A stretch of 64,000 nt of DNA from Fodinicurvata sp. EGI_FJ10296 (GTDB lineage Bacteria > Pseudomonadota > Alphaproteobacteria > DSM-16000 > Inquilinaceae), in contig NZ_JBFCVL010000007.1 in NCBI RefSeq assembly GCF_040712075.1, positions 1-64,000 of the forward strand, read 5' to 3'. The notes beneath the pieces were generated by a model. It worked only from the letters and a program-made list of their open reading frames with translations. It did no database searches and had not been told where the DNA came from. Below, piece after piece: positions 33,491 through 41,417 of this stretch; position 1 is the first letter of the stretch, and every line of letters begins with the position of its first letter. The position numbers and the translations under genes were made by a program.

Positions 33491-34672
33491 CTACCGCCCG
33501 GCCCTGCCCACGATCGTGCCCGCCCGGTCGACGACCAGTACATCGACCGCGATACCGCATTCGGGGCCGAGCGTGTCGAGCGCCGTTCGCCTTGCGCCAT
33601 CGGCAATGGTATCGCCAAGCGGCATTCCCGCCGCCGCCGCGATCGCGACGGCCTGATTGGCGGTATTCGCCGTGCGTATCGCCGCAATCAAGTCGTCGTC
33701 GGCGCCAAGATCGGCCATCCGCGCCGAAAGCCAGTCATAATCGACGGCATGGCGTTTGGAATGAAGATCCAGCCGGCCCTGGGCCAGCTTGCTGAGCTTG
33801 GCGACGCCGCCGGCGATGGTCAGGCGCGCGACCGGGTGGCGGCGCAGATATTTCAGCGTACCGCCGGCGAAATCGCCCATGTCCAACAGCGCGATCTCGG
33901 GCAGATCATAATGGCGGGCGACGGCGCGTTCCGAGACATCGCCGGTCGAGGCGGCCACATGGTCCAGCCCCGCCGCCCGGGCGACGTCGATCCCCCGATG
34001 GATCGAGGCGATCCAGGCCGCGCAGGAATAGGGAATGACGATGCCGGTCGTCCCGAGCACCGACAGGCCGCCAAGAATGCCCAGCCGGCCGTTCATGGTC
34101 TTGCGGGCGAGTTCCTCGCCGTGATCGATGCCGATCCGGATCACGAGATCGGCGGCGACACCCGCCCGCTCGGCCATTGCGGTCGCGGCTTCGGTCATCA
34201 TGCGCCGTGGCACGGGGTTGATCGCGGGTTCACCGACAGGCACGGGCAGCCCCTCGCGCGTGACCGTGCCCACGCCCGGTCCGGCGGCAAAAACGATGCC
34301 GGTGCCCGGTGCGCCCCTGAACACCCGCGAGCGGATCATGGCGCCATGGGTGACGTCGGGATCGTCGCCGGCATCCTTGACCACGGCGGCTTCCGCCCAC
34401 TCCTGGCCGGCAGATGCACCGTGTGCTCCCTGACCGGTCTGGGACAGCGCGAAATCGACATCGTTCCCGCCCGGCAGTCGAATGGTGACCGGATCGGGGA
34501 AACCCATACCGAACAATGCCGAACAGGCCGCGGCGGTTGCCGCCGTGGCGCAGGCGCCGGTCGTCCAGCCGCGCCGCAACGTCCGGCCGTCCGCCTCTTG
34601 CCCCGCGTCCTCATCCGGTTCAGAAACCGGCGGTGCCGCGTGTCCTTTTTCGAATTGCGAGTCTTGTCCCAT
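33491..34672 (-). CDS. cbiD: cobalt-precorrin-5B C1-methyltransferase-type protein (CbiD)
   Basis: 393 residues from ATG 34672. LRRGWTTGACATAATAAAC, followed by VTIRLPGG, INPVPRRMM, ILGGLSVLGTTGIV and YSCAAWIASIHRGIDVA are the CbiD signature. CbiD carries out C1 methylation; here it stands in for CobF, which is absent, in an otherwise aerobic (CobG, CobE) set. Such replacement is known in some alphaproteobacteria. Its start codon overlaps the cobA start on the other strand in a CATG. Starts further upstream would run inside cobA. Confidence 0.92.
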   Translation of the reverse strand: MGQDSQFEKGHAAPPVSEPDEDAGQEADGRTLRRGWTTGACATAATAAACSALFGMGFPDPVTIRLPGGNDVDFALSQTGQGAHGASAGQEWAEAAVVKDAGDDPDVTHGAMIRSRVFRGAPGTGIVFAAGPGVGTVTREGLPVPVGEPAINPVPRRMMTEAATAMAERAGVAADLVIRIGIDHGEELARKTMNGRLGILGGLSVLGTTGIVIPYSCAAWIASIHRGIDVARAAGLDHVAASTGDVSERAVARHYDLPEIALLDMGDFAGGTLKYLRRHPVARLTIAGGVAKLSKLAQGRLDLHSKRHAVDYDWLSARMADLGADDDLIAAIRTANTANQAVAIAAAAGMPLGDTIADGARRTALDTLGPECGIAVDVLVVDRAGTIVGRAGR

Positions 34673-35525
34673 GCCCCAGCCTATGCCCCCGTCTGATCCC
34701 AGTCGTGTCGGCGTATCCGGCGGCGCCACCGGTCTCGACCTTGGTGCCCCGTTCCATCCGGGCACGGTATGGCTTGCCGGTGCGGGTCCCGGCGATCCCG
34801 GATTGCTCACGCTGCTCGCGGTAGAGGGTTTACGCCATGCCGATGCCATCGTCCATGACGCCCTCGTCGACCGCCGCATATTGACGCTCGCCCGCCCTCA
34901 TGCCGAGATCTACGATATGGGCAAGCGCGGCGGCAAACCATCCCCCCGGCAACCGGAAATCACCGCGCGGCTGATCGATCTGGCCCGCCGCGGGATGCGT
35001 GTGCTGCGTCTGAAAGGCGGCGATCCGTTCGTCTTCGGACGCGGCGGCGAGGAAGCGCTGGCCCTGGCCGAAGCCGGCATCGGGTTCCGGATCGTGCCCG
35101 GCATTACCGCCGGCATCGCCGCGCCGGCCTATGCCGGCATTCCGGCCACCCATCGCGACGACAACCAGGCGGTCATTTTCGCCACCGGCAAATCGGATTC
35201 CGGCGGTCCGAACTGGCGGGCGCTGGCGGCAGCCAATGCACCCATTGTGCTTTACATGGCCTGGCGGACGTTTCCGGTTATCGCCCGCGAACTGAGTGCC
35301 GGGGGCATGCCCGGCACGATGCCCGTCGCGGTGATCAGCGACGCCACCACCGACCGCCAGAAGGTACTGGTGACCACGCTGGCCGAGGCCGAGGAACAGC
35401 TGGCCGCCTGCGGCCAGCGCCCGCCCGCCGTCATCGTCATCGGGTCGATCGTCCGTCTGCGGCCGAGCCTGGATTGGCTCGACATGCAGCGGGTCGCCGC
35501 GCTGCAAATGGCCGACCCGGCATGA
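34671..35525 (+). CDS. cobA: uroporphyrinogen-III C-methyltransferase (CobA)
   Basis: 284 residues. GTVWLAGAGPGDPGLLTL, YDMGKRGGKPS, LRLKGGDPFVFGRGGEE and VPGITAGIAAPAYAGIP are diagnostic of SUMT. It commits uroporphyrinogen III to precorrin-2. ATG 34671 shares its bases with the divergent cbiD start; ATG 34683 is an in-frame alternative, since the conserved domain starts about 25 residues in. Its stop overlaps cobB. Confidence 0.93.
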   Translation: MPQPMPPSDPSRVGVSGGATGLDLGAPFHPGTVWLAGAGPGDPGLLTLLAVEGLRHADAIVHDALVDRRILTLARPHAEIYDMGKRGGKPSPRQPEITARLIDLARRGMRVLRLKGGDPFVFGRGGEEALALAEAGIGFRIVPGITAGIAAPAYAGIPATHRDDNQAVIFATGKSDSGGPNWRALAAANAPIVLYMAWRTFPVIARELSAGGMPGTMPVAVISDATTDRQKVLVTTLAEAEEQLAACGQRPPAVIVIGSIVRLRPSLDWLDMQRVAALQMADPA

Positions 35526-36874
35526 CGGGTACGGCAGCCAGAGGACTCATAATCGCCGCCCCGTCATCGGGTACCGGCAAGACCACGGTTACACTGGGCC
35601 TGCTGGCGGCGTTGCGCGATGCCGGGCTTCGGGTCGGGTCGGCCAAGGTGGGGCCCGACTACATCGACCCGTCGCTGCATCGGGCCGTGACCGGCCGCCC
35701 GGCGCTGAACCTGGATGGCTGGGCGATGGACGCGGCGCAGATTTCGGAACAGATCGCAGCGGCCGGCAACGAGACCGACCTGATCCTGTGCGAGGGGGTC
35801 ATGGGGCTGTTCGACGGCGCCGCGGCGCCCGGCAAGCTCGGCCATGGCTCAACCGCCGATATCGCCGCGCTGACCGGCTGGCCGGTGGTGCTGGTGATCG
35901 ACCCCAAGGGCCAGACCCGTTCGGCGGCAGCGCTGGTGAAGGGGTTTGCCGCCTATCGCGGCGATGTCGAGATCGCGGGCGTGATCGTGAACAATGTCGC
36001 GAGCGACCGCCATCGCGCCCTCGTCGCCGGACCGATCGAGGAGACCGGCGTTCCGGTTCTGGGTGCCATTCCCCGCGATCAGGCCGTTGCCCTGCCCAGC
36101 CGGCATCTGGGTCTTGTTCAGGCCGGCGATGACGACAGCCTGGACGACCGACTGGCGGCCCTGAGCGCGCTGACACGCAAGTCGATCGACCTCGATCGCC
36201 TTCAGGCAATCGCGCGTCCCGCTGTTGCCGGCACCACCGCCCCCCAAACTCACTCCGTAACGGGCGCGCTGAAACCGCTCGGCCAGCGCATCGCCGTCGC
36301 CCGCGATGCGGCGTTTACCTTTTGCTATGACCATGTGCTTATGGGCTGGCGGGTGGCCGGGGCCGAAATCGCGTTCTTCTCGCCGCTGGCCGATGAACCG
36401 CCGCCGGAAACAGCCGACGCGGTCTATCTGCCCGGCGGATACCCCGAACTCCACGCCGATACCCTGGCCGCTGCCAGCCGGTTCAAGTCCGGGTTGGCGC
36501 GATTTGCGCTGGCGCATCCGGTCTACGGCGAATGCGGTGGATACATCGTCATGGGTGAAATCCTGGAAACCGAAGACGGCCGGACCGTGCCGATGACCGG
36601 CCTGCTGCCGCTCAGGACCAGCTTCGCCGCGCGCAAGCTGCATCTCGGGTATCGCCGCACGACGCTGCGTGCCGGCTGCGCGCTGGGGCCGGCCGACACA
36701 CGACTGCTGGGGCATGAATTCCACTATGTCGCCATCCGAGGGTCCGAGAACGACCCGGATTCCGCCTGGATCGACGCCGAAACCGCCGACGGCCGCCCGC
36801 TGCCGGCCATGGGGCTGCAGCGCGGCCACGCCTTTGGCTCATTCCTGCATATCCTTGGGAACGAAACGGATTAA
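35522..36874 (+). CDS. cobB: hydrogenobyrinic acid a,c-diamide synthase (CobB)
   Basis: 450 residues from the ATG overlapping the cobA stop. The ATP-binding loop APSSGTGKTTV and GPDYIDPSLH lie in the N-terminal half; the glutaminase half has LPGGYPELHADTLAA and GECGGYIVMGE with the catalytic cysteine, then LLGHEFHY. It amidates the a and c side chains with glutamine and ATP. Last gene of the corrin cluster. Confidence 0.95.
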   Translation: MTGTAARGLIIAAPSSGTGKTTVTLGLLAALRDAGLRVGSAKVGPDYIDPSLHRAVTGRPALNLDGWAMDAAQISEQIAAAGNETDLILCEGVMGLFDGAAAPGKLGHGSTADIAALTGWPVVLVIDPKGQTRSAAALVKGFAAYRGDVEIAGVIVNNVASDRHRALVAGPIEETGVPVLGAIPRDQAVALPSRHLGLVQAGDDDSLDDRLAALSALTRKSIDLDRLQAIARPAVAGTTAPQTHSVTGALKPLGQRIAVARDAAFTFCYDHVLMGWRVAGAEIAFFSPLADEPPPETADAVYLPGGYPELHADTLAAASRFKSGLARFALAHPVYGECGGYIVMGEILETEDGRTVPMTGLLPLRTSFAARKLHLGYRRTTLRAGCALGPADTRLLGHEFHYVAIRGSENDPDSAWIDAETADGRPLPAMGLQRGHAFGSFLHILGNETD

Positions 36875-36939
36875 TCGGATAGAGTTGCTTCCATGCACAG
36901 CGGTTCGTCGCTCAATGCCCTCCGGAGGATGCCCATCCG

Positions 36940-37293
36940 ATGAGAGCCCAATTCAGCAAACTCTGGTCCCGGCACAAACTGCTGTTGGTATCGTTTCTGG
37001 TCTCGACTGCGGTCGTCGTATTTCTGGCCGCCCGGCTGACGGTCGTGACGCTGTATTGGTCTGACCCGGCACACCAGGAACAAACGATCGAAGGCTGGAT
37101 GCCCCTTCGATACGTGGCGCATTCCTGGGAAGTACCGCCCGAGATTCTCGGTGATGCCCTTGATCTGGAGCGCCCGGTCGGGCGTCGGCGAACCATCGCG
37201 CAGATTGCGGAAGAACGGGAAGCCACCGTTCAGGAGATCATCAATACTCTCGACACAGCCATTGCGACCTACCGAAGTGACGGCGATGACTGA
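36940..37293 (+). CDS. small membrane-anchored protein paired with DedA
   Basis: 117 residues. One hydrophobic segment (LLLVSFLVSTAVVVFLAA, residues about 14-33) is followed by a soluble domain with a DNA-binding-like helical pattern (TIAQIAEEREATVQEIINTL). No family name is known to me. It overlaps the next gene, dedA, by 8 bp, so the two are coupled and it may be an accessory subunit or regulator of the DedA transporter. Confidence 0.7.
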   Translation: MRAQFSKLWSRHKLLLVSFLVSTAVVVFLAARLTVVTLYWSDPAHQEQTIEGWMPLRYVAHSWEVPPEILGDALDLERPVGRRRTIAQIAEEREATVQEIINTLDTAIATYRSDGDD

Positions 37294-37876
37294 TCTCCTG
37301 CTCGATCAGGTGTCGACCTATGGCATCATCATCATACTGGCCGCGACCTTTCTTTCGTGCCTGGCCGTTCCCATGCCCAGCTCGCTCATCATGCTGGCCG
37401 GCGGCGCCTTCATCGCCTCGGGCGATCTCGGCGCATCTTCGGTTTTGCTGGCGGCCTATGGTGGTGCCGTCATTGGCGACCAGACCGGATATCTGATCGG
37501 TCGAACCGGCGGCGGCGCCCTGGTCGACCGTCTCTCCGGCGAACCACGCCGGCAAGCCATGCTGACCAAGGCGAAATCGGCGATAGACCGGTGGGGCGGC
37601 GCCAGCGTCTTCTTCAGTACCTGGCTGTTCAGCCCCCTGGGCCCCTATGTAAACGTGATCGCCGGCGCCGCCAAACTCGGCTGGCGGCGTTACACCTTCT
37701 GGGATATGGCCGGCGAGGCCATATGGGTGACTTTCTATGTTGGCCTTGGATATCTGTTTTCCGATCGCATCGCCCAGGTCGCCGATATCGCCGCAAACTC
37801 CATTGCCCTCGTCGTTGCCGTTCTGGCAACCGCTGCCATCGGCATCGTGCTCTTTCGGAAAATCCGCCACTCATAG
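37286..37876 (+). CDS. DedA family membrane protein
   Basis: 196 residues, with ATG 37286 inside the end of the preceding gene. Hydrophobic segments and the motifs LAVPMPSSLIMLAGG, GDQTGYLIGR, FFSTWLFSPLGPYVNVIAG are those of the SNARE-associated/DedA family (PF09335), undecaprenyl phosphate or phospholipid translocases. The usual F-x-x-R-[FY]-x-P-x-x-R-motif is changed to FSTWLFSPLGPYVN, i.e. the arginines are not at the standard places. Confidence 0.82.
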   Translation: MTDLLLDQVSTYGIIIILAATFLSCLAVPMPSSLIMLAGGAFIASGDLGASSVLLAAYGGAVIGDQTGYLIGRTGGGALVDRLSGEPRRQAMLTKAKSAIDRWGGASVFFSTWLFSPLGPYVNVIAGAAKLGWRRYTFWDMAGEAIWVTFYVGLGYLFSDRIAQVADIAANSIALVVAVLATAAIGIVLFRKIRHS

Positions 37877-38068
37877 CTTCACGAAGCCTATGGCGCGGAT
37901 GGATGGCAGCGCATCATGGATGATTGGTCAGAATTGTGGGACGATATCGGCATACGCGGCTACGACGAGCGGAAGAGCCATCAGATCAGCATGACACGGC
38001 CTCTGCCGAACCAGACCCCGTGAGCCCAGAAAATGAATTCATCTATTCCCGAGGAAGAGCACCAGGCC
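37877..38068. other. intergenic region with open frame of unknown status
   Basis: Directly after the dedA stop a frame runs to a stop at about 38023 reading HEAYGADGWQRIMDDWSEL and WDDIGIRGYDERKSHQIS. It looks protein-like but has only an internal ATG (35 codons) and no ribosome site. It may be the tail of a lost gene. The rest is the leader of the UxaA-type gene. Confidence 0.3.
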
Positions 38069-39601
38069 ATGAACACTGAAGCCAGACTGACAATTCGTCT
38101 CCACCCCGACGACAACGTTATTGTCGCAAGGACCGAGATGCTGCCCGGCGTCACCGTCGCGGACGACAAGGTGACGACTCGGGCCGTCGTTCCCGCCGGT
38201 CACAAGATCGCGACCACCGCGATCGCCGTGGGTGATCCCATCCGCAAATTCGGGCAGATCATCGGCTTCGCCACAGAATCCATCGAACCCGGCGACCATG
38301 TGCATGTTCATAACGTCGAAGTGACGGCGTTCGACCGGGACTATGCCATCGGGCAGGAGGCGAGGCCGACGCGGATGGTGCCCGAGGCCGAACGCGCGAC
38401 CTTCGAAGGCTATGTCCGCAAGGATGGCCGAGTTGGCACCCGCAACTACATCGGCCTGCTGACTTCGGTGAACTGTTCGGCAACGGTTGCCAATTACATT
38501 GCCCAGGAGGTCGAGCGGTCCGGCGTTCTCAACGACTTCCCGAACATCGACGGCGTCGTGGCCCTGACCCACGGGACCGGTTGTGGCATGGCCGACACCG
38601 GCGAAGGTTACGACAATCTGCAGCGCACGTTGTGGGGATATGCCCGGCATCCGAATTTCGGCGGCATTCTGATGGTCGGCCTCGGCTGCGAGGTCAACCG
38701 CATCGACTTCCTGCTCGAAGCCTATGGCATTGAACGCGGCCCGTTGTTCAAGACCATGAACATCCAGGACATGGGCGGCACGCGCCTGACCGTGGAAGCC
38801 GGCGTGCGAGAGGTCGCGGCGATGGCGCCGGCGGTCAATGACGTCAGCCGCACGACCGTGCCGGTCAGCAAACTGACCGTGGCGCTGCAATGTGGCGGTT
38901 CCGACGCCTATTCCGGGATCACGGCCAACCCGGCCCTGGGACGCGCCGTGGACATGCTGGTGGCCCAGGGCGGCACCGGCGTTCTCGGCGAAACGCCGGA
39001 GATCTACGGCGCGGAGCATCTGCTGACCCGCCGCGCCGAATCCCCGGAGATTGCGGAAAGGCTGATCGCCCGCATAAAATGGTGGGAGGACTACTGCGCA
39101 AAGCATGGCGGACAGATGAACAACAATCCGTCGCCCGGCAACAAGGCCGGCGGATTGACGACCATTCTGGAAAAATCGCTCGGCGCGGCCGCCAAGGGCG
39201 GCACCACCAACCTGACCGGCTTCTATCGCTATGCCGAACAGGTCACGACGCCGGGCTTCGTCCTGATGGACACACCCGGCTATGACCCGGTATCGGTCAC
39301 CGGCCAGATCGCCGGGGGATGCAATCTGGTCTGCTTCACGACGGGGCGCGGGTCGGTCGCCGGCTACAAACCGGTTCCGTCGGTGAAACTCGCCACGAAC
39401 ACGGCCATGTACGACCGGATGTCCGAGGACATGGACATCAATTGCGGCACCATCGTCGACGGCACCGAGAGCATCGACGATGTTGCCGGGCGGATCCTGA
39501 AAATGTTCATCGAGACGGCGTCCGGCATACCCAGCAAGAGCGAGCAGCTCGGCTTCGGCGACCATGAATTCGTCCCGTGGCAGGTTGGTGCCGTGATGTA
39601 G
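38069..39601 (+). CDS. UxaA family dehydratase (altronate/galactarate dehydratase type)
   Basis: 510 residues. An N-terminal SAF domain (residues 1-90: LTIRLHPDDNVIVA, GQIIGFATESIEPGDHVHVH) is fused to the UxaA catalytic domain (DGRVGTRNYIGLL, LTHGTGCGM, MVGLGCEVN, NNNPSPGNKAGGLTTILEKS, DTPGYDPVSVTG). These enzymes dehydrate sugar acids with an iron or Fe-S centre. The substrate cannot be fixed. ATG 38069 after GAGGAAGAG is preferred; ATG 38033 is an in-frame alternative without a ribosome site. Confidence 0.9.
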   Translation: MNTEARLTIRLHPDDNVIVARTEMLPGVTVADDKVTTRAVVPAGHKIATTAIAVGDPIRKFGQIIGFATESIEPGDHVHVHNVEVTAFDRDYAIGQEARPTRMVPEAERATFEGYVRKDGRVGTRNYIGLLTSVNCSATVANYIAQEVERSGVLNDFPNIDGVVALTHGTGCGMADTGEGYDNLQRTLWGYARHPNFGGILMVGLGCEVNRIDFLLEAYGIERGPLFKTMNIQDMGGTRLTVEAGVREVAAMAPAVNDVSRTTVPVSKLTVALQCGGSDAYSGITANPALGRAVDMLVAQGGTGVLGETPEIYGAEHLLTRRAESPEIAERLIARIKWWEDYCAKHGGQMNNNPSPGNKAGGLTTILEKSLGAAAKGGTTNLTGFYRYAEQVTTPGFVLMDTPGYDPVSVTGQIAGGCNLVCFTTGRGSVAGYKPVPSVKLATNTAMYDRMSEDMDINCGTIVDGTESIDDVAGRILKMFIETASGIPSKSEQLGFGDHEFVPWQVGAVM

Positions 39602-39910
39602 TACCCGACGTCGCCCCCCTTGGCCGCCCCGGATCCGGCCAAGGGGGCCGACATTCGCAGATCATTTGTACGGCCAGGAATCCCTCGTGATCGCCCATTT
39701 CAATCCCCGCGATTTTTCCCTCATCCCCGGCAACTGTATTTCGAAACAACAGGAAGCAGGAAGCGCTGTCCGGCCCCCACACACGCCGCGAGAACATTTC
39801 CCCGGAGAATGTTGCCGCACGGAACGTTGACCGTGCGGGCCCCGTTGACCGGCGGCCCGGGTGATTGTTAGCCTTTTGCCGCTGGAACAGACGCTGGGGA
39901 GGCGCGCACC
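39602..39910. other. intergenic region with hairpins
   Basis: Between the UxaA-type gene and the DUF4189 gene. It contains the terminator at 39615-39647, a hairpin AACATT/AATGTT (about 39793-39812) and CCGCACGG/CCGTGCGG (39815-39838). No gene was recognised. Confidence 0.5.
39615..39647 (+). terminator. terminator hairpin after the UxaA-type gene
   Basis: CCCCCTTGGCC (39615-39625) pairs perfectly with GGCCAAGGGGG (39637-39647), an 11-bp GC-rich stem 13 bp past the stop codon. No T-run follows. Confidence 0.7.
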
Positions 39911-40702
39911 GTGACTTTCACTGTTTTTCGGCATTTTTGTGCATCGCTTTTGGCTTTGGCGGCGTTGATGGCGGCATCCGCGTCAGCGCAGATCGGACCG
40001 AACCCGTGTAGCCCTGTGATTGATGCGCCGGCCAGCGACAGTACGGTGCCGCAGGATTTCCGCATTCGGATCCTGCCCGGCGACTTTTCAAACTGCCGCA
40101 TCGACGAGATCCGCTACGCGATCATCGAAACTGCCTCGGATGGGCAGAACCGCACTGTTTTTTTCCGCAAGTCCGACTGTTGCGAATTCATGCAGACCGG
40201 ACATCCATTGGTCGAACGTCGCGCCCCGGCCGACAAATTAAAACCTGGAACCAATTACGTGGTTCAGGCGCAGTTTGTCGATCGTACCGTCGATCTCTAT
40301 GGCGGGATCGATCACATGCGCGCCGAGTTGGGGCCTATCGCTGTCATTCCGGTCACGACTGAAAGCAGCGATATGCGAACGCGTCGGCACGGCGATGAAT
40401 CGACAAGACTGGATGCGATGGTCTTTGCACTCGATATGGCGGGGCGCTTCGGTCATGGGCGCGCCGCCTCAGAGGCCGACGCCAGGCGCACCGCGCTCGA
40501 TTTTTGCGACGCCACGAACTGCCGCATCGTTTCGGAGCCGACGCGGAACCGATGCCACGCGCTGGCGCAGCGGACTGAGGGCGGCTATTGGTGGGGCGTC
40601 GGCGCCGACGAGCGTTTGCCCGAGGCCGAAGGCAAGGCGCGCGGCTTTTGCGAACGCGGCCATGGCGGCACCTGCGACCTCGTTTATAGCTATTGCCAAT
40701 GA
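39911..40702 (+). CDS. exported protein with C-terminal DUF4189 domain
   Basis: 263 residues. Signal peptide MTFTVFRHFCASLLALAALM then AASASAQ. The middle part (residues 30-160) is a beta-rich region with paired cysteines (KSDCCEF). The last about 95 residues (MVFALDMAGRFGHGRAASEA, ALDFCDATNCRIV, YWWGVGADERLPEAEGKARG) match DUF4189. Periplasmic or secreted; function unknown. Its stop overlaps the next start (ATGA). Confidence 0.75.
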   Translation: MTFTVFRHFCASLLALAALMAASASAQIGPNPCSPVIDAPASDSTVPQDFRIRILPGDFSNCRIDEIRYAIIETASDGQNRTVFFRKSDCCEFMQTGHPLVERRAPADKLKPGTNYVVQAQFVDRTVDLYGGIDHMRAELGPIAVIPVTTESSDMRTRRHGDESTRLDAMVFALDMAGRFGHGRAASEADARRTALDFCDATNCRIVSEPTRNRCHALAQRTEGGYWWGVGADERLPEAEGKARGFCERGHGGTCDLVYSYCQ

Positions 40703-41145
40703 CGAACCCGCCGAGCGCTTTCGCACTGGCCTTCATGCTGATCGTTGGGCCTGCGCTGATCGCGTTTGGCGTTTTCATGCAGCGACGTCGGCATAAAATT
40801 CTGCGTCGCGCCCGCCAAACCACCGGCACGGTGATCGACGGGCACGTTCGCGAGATGCAGGGCGGATGCCAGCCGGTCGTGACGTACAACTACGCGGTGA
40901 ACGGTCAACACCACGTCGGCACCCGAGTGACACCGCCGCCGGGCGAGGAAACGATCAGGTCGTGTTTCACGGCACGACGCATCGTGAAGGCTTATCCGCC
41001 GGGTACGCAAGTCCGCGTCCACTACCTGCCGGACGTACCGGAAACGGCGTTTCTCAGGACAGAGGGAAGCTTTTTCTGGATAATTCCGATCGGGCTCGGC
41101 GTTGCCCTGCTCGTCATCGCGTGGAGGCGCACCATCGGCCTGTGA
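40699..41145 (+). CDS. DUF3592 membrane protein
   Basis: 148 residues. Two membrane segments (residues 8-25 and 122-142) flank a soluble domain with TTGTVIDGHVREMQGG, YNYAVNGQHHVGTRV and YPPGTQVRVHYLPDVPE, the DUF3592 pattern. Function unknown. The start at ATG 40699 overlaps the preceding stop, so the pair is cotranslated; the TTG at 40693 is less likely. Confidence 0.82.
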   Translation: MTNPPSAFALAFMLIVGPALIAFGVFMQRRRHKILRRARQTTGTVIDGHVREMQGGCQPVVTYNYAVNGQHHVGTRVTPPPGEETIRSCFTARRIVKAYPPGTQVRVHYLPDVPETAFLRTEGSFFWIIPIGLGVALLVIAWRRTIGL

Positions 41146-41417
41146 TCCAGCGCCCGCCCGGCGCAAAGCCTCAGGACCGGCGGATGCTTTCACATAAGAC
41201 CGGGTCCGGCGGGCCAAAGATAGAGCCGAACGCGCGGATGATTCGATAGACGCCGCTGTGGCCCGAGCGGGCGAGCCTGTCATGGGCGAAGCGCTCAATA
41301 TCCCGACGAATCGACGATAATGAAGAGGCCCCAGGGCGTAACGCCGGCCGCCACCGTCATACCGACGGCGGCCGGTGATCTAGGATGCCGGCATCATGGT
41401 CAGAGCACCGATGCCCC
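41146..41417. other. intergenic region with minus-strand open frame
   Basis: No gene with a start codon. On the minus strand 41356-41171 stays open and reads SSIRRDIERFAHDRLARSG and VYRIIRAFGSIFGPP, protein-like but without ATG, GTG or TTG. It could be a decayed gene. It also holds a GC-rich inverted repeat near 41342-41380 (GCCGGCCGCC/GGCGGCCGG) that could terminate the convergent transcripts. Confidence 0.35.

Noticed and set aside
33401-34696. 431-codon plus-strand open frame after cobM
   Set aside because: Antisense to cbiD; it starts inside the cobM stop but shows no family match.
38039-39565. 508-codon minus-strand open frame
   Set aside because: Exact antisense of the UxaA-family gene.
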